The notes: generated by a model from the letters alone, not told the origin. 6,364 nucleotides of DNA from Nitrospirota bacterium (GCA_024277515.1 JAJRVB010000009.1:1-6364), one strand, 5' to 3'. Counted from the first letter of the stretch, positions 1 through 5,989 are shown. Made by a program: numbers and translations.

Positions 1-48
1 GGTAAAATCTTTCTTGCCATCAGATATGGTCACATATTTTATAGCCAT
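1..48 (-). CDS. N-terminal fragment of a small unidentified protein, possibly a Phd/YefM-like antitoxin
   Basis: Only the first 16 codons are in the window, reading MAIKYVTISDGKKDFT, and the frame is open to the edge. The start is well supported: an ATG at 48-46 preceded by a GGGAGG ribosome-binding site (62-57) with an 8-nt gap, and an apparent dedicated promoter just upstream. It follows trpS on the same strand after 56 nt. The short start pattern (a beta strand ending in T-I-S, then K-K-D-F) is reminiscent of Phd/YefM antitoxins, which begin in a similar way, and the palindrome over its promoter would fit autoregulation. That is a weak inference from 16 residues. It does not look like ScpA, a protein sometimes found after trpS. 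The product is otherwise unknown. Confidence 0.6.
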   Translation of the reverse strand, partial: MAIKYVTISDGKKDFT

Positions 49-65
49 AATGACTACCTCCCATG

Positions 66-80
66 ACTATATAATATAGT
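66..80. promoter_or_regulatory. Perfect 15-bp palindrome over the -10 box, probable operator
   Basis: ACTATATAATATAGT has two perfect 7-bp arms (66-72 and 74-80) around a central A. It covers the -10 box of the promoter for the gene that starts at 48, so a bound protein would block that promoter. This arrangement is typical of autoregulated small operons. AT-only palindromes do arise by chance, but here the C/G pair near each end also matches. Confidence 0.45.
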
Positions 81-99
81 TATCTCGAACTAAAATCAA
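71..99 (-). promoter_or_regulatory. Sigma70-type promoter for the gene starting at 48
   Basis: On the minus strand there is a TTGATT -35 box (99-94), a 17-bp spacer and a TATTAT -10 box (76-71). The predicted transcript start near 64 falls just before the GGGAGG ribosome-binding site, giving a very short leader. This suggests that the gene at the left edge is transcribed separately from trpS, although read-through from trpS is also possible because no terminator is visible between them. Confidence 0.5.
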
Positions 100-104
100 G
101 ATGG

Positions 105-1100
105 TTACCTCAAACGATCGAGGCCGATCGCTTTTCTCACCAGCTGCATTGTTGCAGCGGCTGCTGTCCGCGCCTTTGCAGAACCCGACTCGATGATATC
201 TTCAAGCTCATCCGGCCTGTCCAGATAGTGTCTGCGTCTTTCCCATAATGGTTCAAGCACCTCAAAAAGGTTCTTTATCAGTACCTTCTTGCAGTCAATG
301 CATCCTATACCGGCGGTGCGGCATCCCTCCGCGACTTCGCCCTGTTCCTCTTTTGAAGAGAAGATTTTATGGAGATGATACACAGGGGAGAGATCAGGGT
401 CGCCCTTGTCCGTGCGCTTGATCCTCTGCGGGTCGGTCGTCATAGTCCTTATTTTTTTCTCAACCTCTGCAGGCGTATCTGAAAGGAAAATACAGTTGTC
501 ATAAGTTTTGCTCATCTTTCTGCCGTCAGTGCCCACTACTTTTGGAAACTCCGTCAGCAGACCCTCAGGATCGGGAAAGACCTCTCCATAAAAATGATTG
601 AACCGCCTCCCTATCTCTCTCGTGATCTCAAGGTGGGGCATCTGGTCCACACCGACCGGGACATAGTGTGCCCTGTACATCAATATGTCGGCCGACTGAA
701 GGAGCGGATACCCGAGAAACCCGTATGTGTTGAGGTCTTTATCCTTGACCTCTGTCTGTTTTTCTTTATAGGTGGGCACACGTTCAAGCCAGCTCAACGG
801 GGTGACCATCGAGAGCAGAACATGGAGTTCAGCATGCTCAATGACCCTGGACTGGGCGAATATGGTCGTCTTTTCCGGATCAAGTCCGGCAGCAAGGCAG
901 TTTACCAGGACGTCCTTCACATAATCTTTTAACCGGGATGTGTCCGCGTACTGTGATGTGAGCGCGTGCCAGTCGGCTATGAAATAATAACAGTCATAAC
1001 TGTCCTGCAGCTTTACCCAGTTCTGCAATGCCCCTACAAGGTTTCCTATATGCAGTCTTCCGCTTGGCTGTATACCGCTTAGTACCCGTTTCTTTCCCAT
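105..1100 (-). CDS. trpS: Tryptophanyl-tRNA synthetase
   Basis: This is a class I aminoacyl-tRNA synthetase that charges tRNA-Trp with tryptophan in the cytoplasm. The 331-residue length is normal for bacterial TrpRS. The N-terminus (VLSGIQPSGRLHIGN) carries the HIGH-type motif HIGN at residues 17-20. The KMSKS loop is present as KMSKT at 195-199. DQMPHLEITREI (152-163) is the conserved stretch of the Rossmann domain. A cysteine pattern C260-x6-C267-x2-C270 corresponds to the last three ligands of the [4Fe-4S] site known in Thermotoga maritima TrpRS, but the first ligand position is serine (S238, in GDPDLSPV). The start is fixed by a strong GAGGAGC ribosome-binding site that overlaps the stop codon of the upstream M50 peptidase gene, 10 nt away, so the two are likely cotranscribed and translationally coupled. 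No T-box or attenuator is visible. Confidence 0.97.
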   Translation of the reverse strand: MGKKRVLSGIQPSGRLHIGNLVGALQNWVKLQDSYDCYYFIADWHALTSQYADTSRLKDYVKDVLVNCLAAGLDPEKTTIFAQSRVIEHAELHVLLSMVTPLSWLERVPTYKEKQTEVKDKDLNTYGFLGYPLLQSADILMYRAHYVPVGVDQMPHLEITREIGRRFNHFYGEVFPDPEGLLTEFPKVVGTDGRKMSKTYDNCIFLSDTPAEVEKKIRTMTTDPQRIKRTDKGDPDLSPVYHLHKIFSSKEEQGEVAEGCRTAGIGCIDCKKVLIKNLFEVLEPLWERRRHYLDRPDELEDIIESGSAKARTAAAATMQLVRKAIGLDRLR

Positions 1101-1110
1101 AGTTCGCTCC

Positions 1111-1782
1111 TCAAAGAAGTAATGTTATAAGGCTGTAAAGCAGCATCATGAGCGGATAGATAAACATTCGTGCTATTCCGGTCATAATCAGTATAATTAC
1201 GATTATCATGCCGTAAGGCTCGATTCTGCTGTATGCGGCTGCCTGTCTGTAGGGCAGAAAGCCGATAAGCACCCTCCCGCCGTCCAGTGGCGGGACAGGA
1301 ATGAGATTAAACACGGCGAGGAGCACATTCCACTGAATGCTCTTTATCAGCATTAATGAAAGTGGCTCCACAATGGTATTGGCAATACTGCCCGGCAGCA
1401 GAAACATGATAACAGGAATCATGATTTTGATGAGCAATGCGCTTATAATCGCCAGCCCTATGTTGGTAATCGGTCCGGCTGCAGCTGAAATTGCCATATG
1501 TTTTTTTGGGTCCCTGAAATTGGCAGGGTTGATCGGGACGGGCTTTGCGTAACCGAATATGAATTGCCCGTTCGTAAAGAAGAGCAGCATCACAGGCATG
1601 ATGATGGTGCCGACCATGTCTATATGGGCGATGGGATTCAGCGTAAGTCTCCCCATGCGTTTCGCAGTGGGATCGCCGAGCCTGTTTGCAACAAATCCAT
1701 GAGAGACTTCATGAAATGTAATAGCAATTAATATAGGCAGGGCCGATATGGCCAGTTGTCTGATAATATTTGCAATATCCAT
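1111..1782 (-). CDS. Site-2-protease-like M50 family membrane metallopeptidase
   Basis: This is an integral-membrane zinc peptidase of family M50 (compact S2P-like subgroup), 223 residues long and without a PDZ domain. The zinc motif HEVSH is at residues 24-28 inside the first hydrophobic segment, and the third ligand is the aspartate of PPLDGGR (D167). FGYAKPVPINP (76-86) and the AAGPITNI stretch (101-108) are typical of the subgroup. Hydrophobic segments lie at about 8-24, 57-70, 96-130, 138-163 and 188-222, so nearly the whole chain is membrane-embedded. Members of the family cleave substrates within the bilayer, but nothing here identifies the substrate. The ATG at 1782 follows a weak TGAGAA ribosome-binding site. 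The gene is first in a unit with trpS, a neighbour pair seen in several anaerobic bacterial groups. Its active site is intact. Confidence 0.92.
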   Translation of the reverse strand: MDIANIIRQLAISALPILIAITFHEVSHGFVANRLGDPTAKRMGRLTLNPIAHIDMVGTIIMPVMLLFFTNGQFIFGYAKPVPINPANFRDPKKHMAISAAAGPITNIGLAIISALLIKIMIPVIMFLLPGSIANTIVEPLSLMLIKSIQWNVLLAVFNLIPVPPLDGGRVLIGFLPYRQAAAYSRIEPYGMIIVIILIMTGIARMFIYPLMMLLYSLITLLL

Positions 1783-1883
1783 AATTCTCAGCCTATGTAT
1801 TGTACCCTAAACCGAATTTTTTATTCACCGGAAACGGCTGATAATATGCCTTCCCGTACGGCAACTATTAAGCTGCGGGATAT

Positions 1884-1981
1884 AAAAAATCAAATACCAA
1901 AAATAAAAGATCAAAATTAAGGAAAATTATTTATATGATAAAAACTCTTCCATAATTTTGATCTTTGGTTTTTGAGTTTTA
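1884..1981. repeat. Inverted repeat made of degenerate 7-bp units
   Basis: The core arms 1906-1924 and 1948-1966 are inverted copies that match at 18 of 19 positions (arm AAAGATCAAAATTAAGGAA), with a 23-nt AT-rich loop. The similarity continues outward but only if a 7-nt step is allowed. The left arm divides into five heptads from 1884 to 1918 with consensus CAAAAAT. The right arm divides into four heptads from 1954 to 1981 with the complementary consensus ATTTTTG. The arms therefore differ by one repeat unit. It may be a transcript-stabilising or terminating hairpin for the flanking units, or a member of a dispersed intergenic repeat family; one copy cannot decide. Confidence 0.7.
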
Positions 1982-2043
1982 CATTTCCAAGTCCGGATAA
2001 TATCTGTAACTGAAAGGTTTCCGGTGCATTAACTATTCAGATG

Positions 2044-2057
2044 CAGGTCATGACCTG
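2044..2057. promoter_or_regulatory. Perfect 14-bp palindrome, candidate regulator site upstream of pckA
   Basis: CAGGTCATGACCTG is perfectly self-complementary. Its centre lies about 58 bp upstream of the transcript start predicted from the TATAAT box at 2097, close to the spacing used by activators bound just upstream of RNA polymerase. The sequence is not a CRP or FNR consensus, and I cannot assign a regulator. Confidence 0.4.
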
Positions 2058-2072
2058 TGCTCTTTATTGGTA

Positions 2073-2102
2073 TGGATTTTTTTATATCACAATTTGTATA
2101 AT
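2073..2102 (+). promoter_or_regulatory. Probable pckA promoter with consensus -10 and weak -35
   Basis: A perfect TATAAT is at 2097-2102. The best -35 candidate is TGGATT (2073-2078, 3 of 6 matches to TTGACA) with an 18-bp spacer. A weak -35 next to a good -10 suggests dependence on an activator. The leader to the pckA start codon would be about 112 nt. Confidence 0.45.
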
Positions 2103-2208
2103 TAGCAACGGAAATTTTCATTGTTCCTTTTAAATTAAATCACCTCTTTATTCTCTCCCCTGAGAAATTTCTTGCGAGTATTCCGGGACGGAGGAATAAA
2201 ACAATCCC

Positions 2209-2214
2209 AAGGAG
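2209..2214 (+). promoter_or_regulatory. pckA ribosome-binding site
   Basis: AAGGAG lies 6 nt before the ATG at 2221 and fixes the start. A second Shine-Dalgarno-like GGAGG at 2190-2194 has no start codon at a useful distance. Confidence 0.8.
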
Positions 2215-2220
2215 AAAAAC

Positions 2221-4008
2221 ATGAACGTGAATGTAAAGAATAACAAGCTGAACAACTGGATCAAGGAAGTGGCGGACCTCTGTAGTCCGGATGACATTTA
2301 TATATGCAATGGTTCCAGAGACGAATACGATGCAATGATTAAAAAACTGATCGAGGGCGGTATCGCCATACCGCTTAAGAAACGTCCGAACAGTTTTCTC
2401 TTCAGGTCCGACCCGAGTGATGTTGCGCGCGTTGAAGACAATACATATATTAGTACTACTTCCCGGGAGGAGGCAGGCCCTACGAACAACTGGCGGGCTC
2501 CTGATGAACTTAAAAAGACCATGCTGGATCTTTACAGGGGCTGCATGAAGGGGCGCACCATGTATGTAATCCCTTTTTCAATGGGTCCCATAGGCTCCCC
2601 TATTGCGCATATCGGAGTTGAAATTTCGGACAGCCTTTATGTAGTGATCAATATGCATATCATGACCCGCGTCAGCGAGCGTGTGCTTGAACTGCTTTCA
2701 ACGGATGGAGACTTTATTCCGTGTCTGCATTCAATCGGCGCTCCGCTTGCCGAAGGTCAGGAAGATTCAAAGTGGCCGTGCGCTCCAATAGAGAAGAAAT
2801 ACATCAGCCACTTTCCTGAAGAGAACCTTATCTGGTCTTATGGCTCGGGCTATGGCGGAAACGCCCTGCTCGGAAAGAAGTGCCTTGCCCTGCGTATTGC
2901 ATCGGCCATGGCAAGGCGTGAAGGCTGGATGGCTGAGCACATGCTGATCCTGCGGCTTACGAGCCCTGAAGGAAAGCAGTACCACATAGCTGCTGCCTTT
3001 CCCTCTGCCTGCGGCAAGACAAACCTCGCGATGATGCAGCCTTCGATCCCGGGGTGGAAGTGTGAATGCGTTGGTGATGATATCGCCTGGATGAAGACAG
3101 GGCCTGACGGCCGTCTCTACGCGATTAACCCGGAAAACGGTTTTTTCGGTGTAGCGCCCGGCACATCATACGAGACTAATCCAATGGCAATGGACTCGCT
3201 GAAGGAAAATGTCATCTTCACGAATTGCGCCCTTACTGATGACGGTGATGTGTGGTGGGAAGGAATGGACGGGGACGAGCCTGCACATGTCATTGACTGG
3301 AAAGGGAATGACTGGACCCCCGGGAGCCCCGGTGCGGCGGCCCATCCGAATGCGCGCTTTACCGCGCCCGCTTCACAATGCCCGGTCATCTGTGAAGACT
3401 GGGAAAAACCGGAGGGTGTGCCCATAGACATAATGATATTCGGCGGCCGGCGGAGCACGGTTGTGCCTCTTGTGCAGGAGGCGTTTAACTGGGACCATGG
3501 TGTATTTCTCGGCGCAACAGCGGCCTCCGAGACCACTGCTGCCAACATCGGTGCTGTTGGAAATCTCAGGCGCGATCCATTTGCAATGAAGCCGTTCTGC
3601 GGCTACAACATGGGCGACTACTTTCAGCACTGGTTTGATATGGGGGACAAACTTGGAGATAAGGCGCCAAGGCTCTTTTATGTAAACTGGTTCAGAAAGA
3701 GTGATGACGGCAAGTTTTTATGGCCCGGATTCAGTGAGAACAGCAGGGTGCTGAAGTGGATGTGCGAACGTGTTGACGGTAAGGTTGGAGCAGAGGAGAC
3801 ACCTATTGGTTTACTGCCAAAAGAGGGTGACCTTGATATCAATGGCCTTGACATATCTCCTGACTCGATGAAGGAACTCATGAAAATAGATACGGATGCC
3901 TGGAAGGCTGAGGTCCCTGATATTGAGAATCACTTTTCCTCATTCGGAGAACGCCTGCCGGAGAGGCTGAAAGACCAGCTGAAGGAGTTTGTCAGGCGGC
4001 TGGGATAG
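2221..4008 (+). CDS. pckG: Phosphoenolpyruvate carboxykinase (GTP)
   Basis: This cytosolic enzyme interconverts oxaloacetate + GTP and PEP + GDP + CO2, for gluconeogenesis or, in reverse, anaplerotic CO2 fixation. The 595 residues are full length for the GTP-dependent family. Visible landmarks are the substrate-side arginine in DVAR (R70), GSGYGGN (208-214), GKK (218-220), the metal-site histidine H240, the phosphate loop FPSACGKTNLA (260-270) with the reactive cysteine C264, and kinase motif 2 VGDDIAWM (284-291) with metal-binding aspartates. NWFRK...GKFLWPGFSEN (489-507) has the F, F, F and N residues (F491, F499, F504, N507) that hold guanine in the vertebrate enzyme, which separates it from the ATP-type. 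No key residue is missing. An AAGGAG ribosome-binding site supports the start. It is probably monocistronic, with its own promoter and a strong hairpin after the stop. The family is often annotated pckA as well as pckG. Confidence 0.97.
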   Translation: MNVNVKNNKLNNWIKEVADLCSPDDIYICNGSRDEYDAMIKKLIEGGIAIPLKKRPNSFLFRSDPSDVARVEDNTYISTTSREEAGPTNNWRAPDELKKTMLDLYRGCMKGRTMYVIPFSMGPIGSPIAHIGVEISDSLYVVINMHIMTRVSERVLELLSTDGDFIPCLHSIGAPLAEGQEDSKWPCAPIEKKYISHFPEENLIWSYGSGYGGNALLGKKCLALRIASAMARREGWMAEHMLILRLTSPEGKQYHIAAAFPSACGKTNLAMMQPSIPGWKCECVGDDIAWMKTGPDGRLYAINPENGFFGVAPGTSYETNPMAMDSLKENVIFTNCALTDDGDVWWEGMDGDEPAHVIDWKGNDWTPGSPGAAAHPNARFTAPASQCPVICEDWEKPEGVPIDIMIFGGRRSTVVPLVQEAFNWDHGVFLGATAASETTAANIGAVGNLRRDPFAMKPFCGYNMGDYFQHWFDMGDKLGDKAPRLFYVNWFRKSDDGKFLWPGFSENSRVLKWMCERVDGKVGAEETPIGLLPKEGDLDINGLDISPDSMKELMKIDTDAWKAEVPDIENHFSSFGERLPERLKDQLKEFVRRLG

Positions 4009-4040
4009 TATCCTTTAATTTCAATAAGCAACCTCCCCTG

Positions 4041-4066
4041 GTGCCCCCTCTTCCAAGAGGGGGCAC
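4041..4066 (+). terminator. Stable GC-rich hairpin after pckA, terminator-like but without a T-tract
   Basis: The arms 4041-4052 and 4055-4066 are perfect 12-nt inverted copies (left arm GTGCCCCCTCTT). In RNA this would form an 11-bp stem with a UCCA loop, starting 32 nt after the pckA stop. The bases that follow, GTTAATTGAG, lack the uridine run of a standard intrinsic terminator. It may pause polymerase, protect the mRNA 3' end, or be a copy of a dispersed palindromic repeat. Confidence 0.5.
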
Positions 4067-4073
4067 GTTAATT

Positions 4074-4093
4074 GAGTAAAAGCGCTTCCACTC
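4074..4093. promoter_or_regulatory. 20-bp near-palindrome with CG centre, candidate operator
   Basis: GAGTAAAAGCGCTTCCACTC pairs with itself at 16 of 20 positions; the only mismatches are the two A/C pairs next to the core AAGCGCTT. A central CG flanked by A-rich and T-rich half-sites resembles operators of the LacI/PurR/CcpA class, but this is likeness only. It sits between the pckA hairpin and the promoter of the kinase-like gene, about 60 bp upstream of that promoter's -10. Confidence 0.35.
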
Positions 4094-4130
4094 ATAAATT
4101 TGCCTCAGGTCCTGTTAACGCTATCTGTAC

Positions 4131-4160
4131 TGGAAGCAGTCATATAAAAACAATTATAAT
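4131..4160 (+). promoter_or_regulatory. Promoter of the kinase-like gene, giving a near-leaderless transcript
   Basis: A perfect TATAAT is at 4155-4160. The best -35 is TGGAAG (4131-4136, 3 of 6 matches) with an 18-bp spacer. The predicted start of transcription near 4167 leaves a leader of only about 10 nt before the ATG at 4178, and no Shine-Dalgarno sequence is visible. TACTG followed by GCAG occurs at 4128-4139 and again at 4160-4170, on both sides of the -10 and 32 bp apart, about three helical turns. Confidence 0.45.
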
Positions 4161-4177
4161 ACTGTTGCAGCCTGACC

Positions 4178-5923
4178 ATGAGAAACACTAAAAGAGAGCA
4201 TGCCAGAATACAGAAAAAGACCCTGGTAAATGTGCTGGGTGTAGTATATGCCCACACAAAGACCGGTGATGGCGGGGACCTGTATTTGACCAAATATGCC
4301 GAACAGTACCGGACGCATTTTTCCATAGGCAACTGGTATGAAAAACGCTGGTTCAATAAACACAAAGTGAGGCTTAAAGGCACGGGATCGGTTTACAGGG
4401 TCCCGACAAAAAAAGTGGGCGGCAAGAGCCTTGATCTCGTGGTCAAGAACTGCCGGGTGGGTGAGGACGTCCCTATTGATACACACACCCTGCAGGAGTT
4501 TTGTGATGCCGAGTTTAACAGTCCCTGGGAGGAGTTTTCTCTTGTAATGGAGATGGAGGACAGCGGGTTCGGTCCAAAGTCACTGCACATACATACTCAG
4601 CATCCCATGGCGATATATGTGCCGCCTGAAAAGATGCAGATATGGCAGAGCGGAAGGTCACGTTCCAAAATTAACCGGATTCGCGCACGGCATCCGGGCA
4701 TAGACCTGGACATATTAAAACAGTACATACTCATTTACAGGTGGATAGAAGGTTACAATCTGCCGGAGGTCTTCAGTCTTATAGACATTGAAGATGATGA
4801 CCGCGTGTATCACCTTAAGACACTCGACCGGATCGTTGTTTCCGATCTTAACAGGAAAGGCTATCTTGTAGCTGATACAAAACCGGAGCACATTATTCTA
4901 AGCGGATATCATACCACGCGAATTATGGAAACTGGAGAAGCCCGGTCGGGTGATGTTGCAAAAGATCAGATTTACTACCTGTACAACCTTATCAACCTTG
5001 GTAAATATTCAGTGGTTGACTATGAACTGCTCATGCGCACTCCGGAACACGAAGCTGAAGTCAAAAAGACAAGGAGGCATTCGTATCTTGATGACCAGAG
5101 GGACCGTTTTATCCCTGCCCCGCTGCCTGACCACCTGTCGAGCATGGAGATTTTCGGGGTGCCTTACATATATGGTCATGCCGAGAGCACGGGCGGACGC
5201 CTGTGGGTTGTGGGGAATAATGCCCGCCTCTTCGACTACTTCCTGCCGGAGCGCTGGAGAAAGACCCCGTCGATCAGCCTGTCTGATACAAAAGAGGTAT
5301 TTTATACAATAACGAAGGACAATATTCATCTCGTCTGGGAGACCTCACGTGTTGGTGAAATGCCGAATGAAGAAGAGGAGAAATATCATCCGGGGATACG
5401 TGTCTCCGGTTTCAACAGTCCCTTTGAAGAATTTGCCATAGCTCATGAACTGAGTCAGCGGGGTATCCCCTGTGTATATGCGAGGGCCATTTACATGACA
5501 GGAAGCTATAAGCTGGAGAAATCATCCGACATCAGAAAATACGGGACGCACAAAGACTTTCGTGATCCGGAAGGCGGCCCCATCCTGAAGGAAAATCATA
5601 ATTTCATTACCATACGCGGATACTATAACGGCAGTGATCAATGGGTAGCCAGGCAGACAGGGCCACTCTACTCGCCTGTAGACCTTTCAAGGGCCGTGGT
5701 CAAAGGACTAATTGATATGGCTCAATGTATGATGCTGGTCGAAAACGTGAAAGAGAACCTGCGGAAGGTCGGTTATAACGGTTCATTGTTAAGGGCTGAT
5801 GACCTGCTGCTCGCCACGTACGATAAGGGTGAAATCATAACGGACCATATTGGAAACCCTCTCGTTGTAATATGCAATTTCGAATATATATGGAAATACA
5901 CCGGGGACGATGCAGGGAACTGA
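4178..5923 (+). CDS. Tandem protein-kinase-like protein: kinase-like domain followed by a pseudokinase-like domain
   Basis: I recognise no named family for this 581-residue soluble protein. Residues ~61-290 look like a protein-kinase fold: Gly-rich loop GTGSVY (68-73), VAIK-type lysine K90 in LVVK, alpha-C-like SPWEEF (115-120), hinge-like YRWIEGYNL (187-195), catalytic-loop-like VADTKPEH (231-238; D233, K235) and a DFG-type metal aspartate D281 in VVDYELL. Residues ~360-575 repeat the same order: RVGE at 391 (copy 1: 93), FNSPFEEF at 412 (copy 1: FNSPWEEF at 113), RKVGY at 529 (copy 1: RKGY at 226) and ICNFEY at 565. In copy 2 the key residues have changed: the glycines are gone, K90 aligns with E388, D233 with L537, K235 with R539 and D281 with N567. 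I infer one potentially active domain and one pseudokinase domain. No signal peptide or membrane segment is seen. The first ATG is used, without a visible ribosome-binding site; the frame is open upstream only to 4160. Domain 1 could instead be an aminoglycoside-phosphotransferase or lipopolysaccharide-kinase relative. Substrate is unknown. Confidence 0.85.
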   Translation: MRNTKREHARIQKKTLVNVLGVVYAHTKTGDGGDLYLTKYAEQYRTHFSIGNWYEKRWFNKHKVRLKGTGSVYRVPTKKVGGKSLDLVVKNCRVGEDVPIDTHTLQEFCDAEFNSPWEEFSLVMEMEDSGFGPKSLHIHTQHPMAIYVPPEKMQIWQSGRSRSKINRIRARHPGIDLDILKQYILIYRWIEGYNLPEVFSLIDIEDDDRVYHLKTLDRIVVSDLNRKGYLVADTKPEHIILSGYHTTRIMETGEARSGDVAKDQIYYLYNLINLGKYSVVDYELLMRTPEHEAEVKKTRRHSYLDDQRDRFIPAPLPDHLSSMEIFGVPYIYGHAESTGGRLWVVGNNARLFDYFLPERWRKTPSISLSDTKEVFYTITKDNIHLVWETSRVGEMPNEEEEKYHPGIRVSGFNSPFEEFAIAHELSQRGIPCVYARAIYMTGSYKLEKSSDIRKYGTHKDFRDPEGGPILKENHNFITIRGYYNGSDQWVARQTGPLYSPVDLSRAVVKGLIDMAQCMMLVENVKENLRKVGYNGSLLRADDLLLATYDKGEIITDHIGNPLVVICNFEYIWKYTGDDAGN

Positions 5924-5989
5924 TACATCCGCGGAACAGTTGTTATGACAGAAGCTGCTTCAGGATACAGTACATTGCACGCTACCTGC

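Larger units (their letters stand above)
1783..2220. other. AT-rich divergent intergenic region between the M50 gene and pckA
   Basis: These 438 bp separate the leftward M50-trpS unit from rightward pckA. I see no coding sequence; the one short ATG reading near 2072 gives nine codons and has no ribosome-binding site. The spacer holds a heptad-based inverted repeat (1884-1981), a perfect 14-bp palindrome (2044-2057), a TATAAT box (2097-2102) and the pckA ribosome-binding site. A weak imperfect hairpin pairs 1852-1858 with 1874-1880 (UCCCGUA with UGCGGGA, one G-U pair) around a 15-nt interior; it has no T-tract on either strand, so I do not call it a terminator. Confidence 0.7.

Noticed and set aside
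594..932. Open frame of 112 codons on the plus strand
   Set aside because: It lies wholly antisense to trpS, whose motifs and ribosome-binding site are unambiguous; its translation resembles no family.
1799..1804. TACAAT on the minus strand as the -10 of the M50-trpS unit
   Set aside because: It would give a leader of only about 10 nt, and the best -35 at 18 bp (GTGAAT) is poor, so the evidence is too weak to list as a promoter.
1783..2220. Riboswitch, T-box or leader peptide in the spacer before pckG
   Set aside because: No conserved riboswitch core or T-box sequence could be recognised, and the only ATG-started frame after the palindrome is nine codons without a ribosome-binding site.
3117..3548. 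Open frame of 143 codons on the minus strand
   Set aside because: It is antisense to the conserved core of PEP carboxykinase and has no ribosome-binding site; it reflects the codon bias of pckG.
4154..4486. Minus-strand open frames of 92-110 codons over the start of the kinase-like gene
   Set aside because: They overlap the N-terminal domain, whose sequence is repeated in copy 2, so the plus-strand frame is the coding one.
4950..5329. Open frames of 106-120 codons on both strands inside the kinase-like gene
   Set aside because: They cover the linker and part of both domains in other frames, with no start signals and low-complexity cysteine- and arginine-rich translations.
5924..5989. Small hairpin GAAGC-T-GCTTC between the convergent kinase-like and chemotaxis genes
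   Set aside because: The stem is only 4-5 bp and no T-tract follows on either strand, so it is not supported as a bidirectional terminator.
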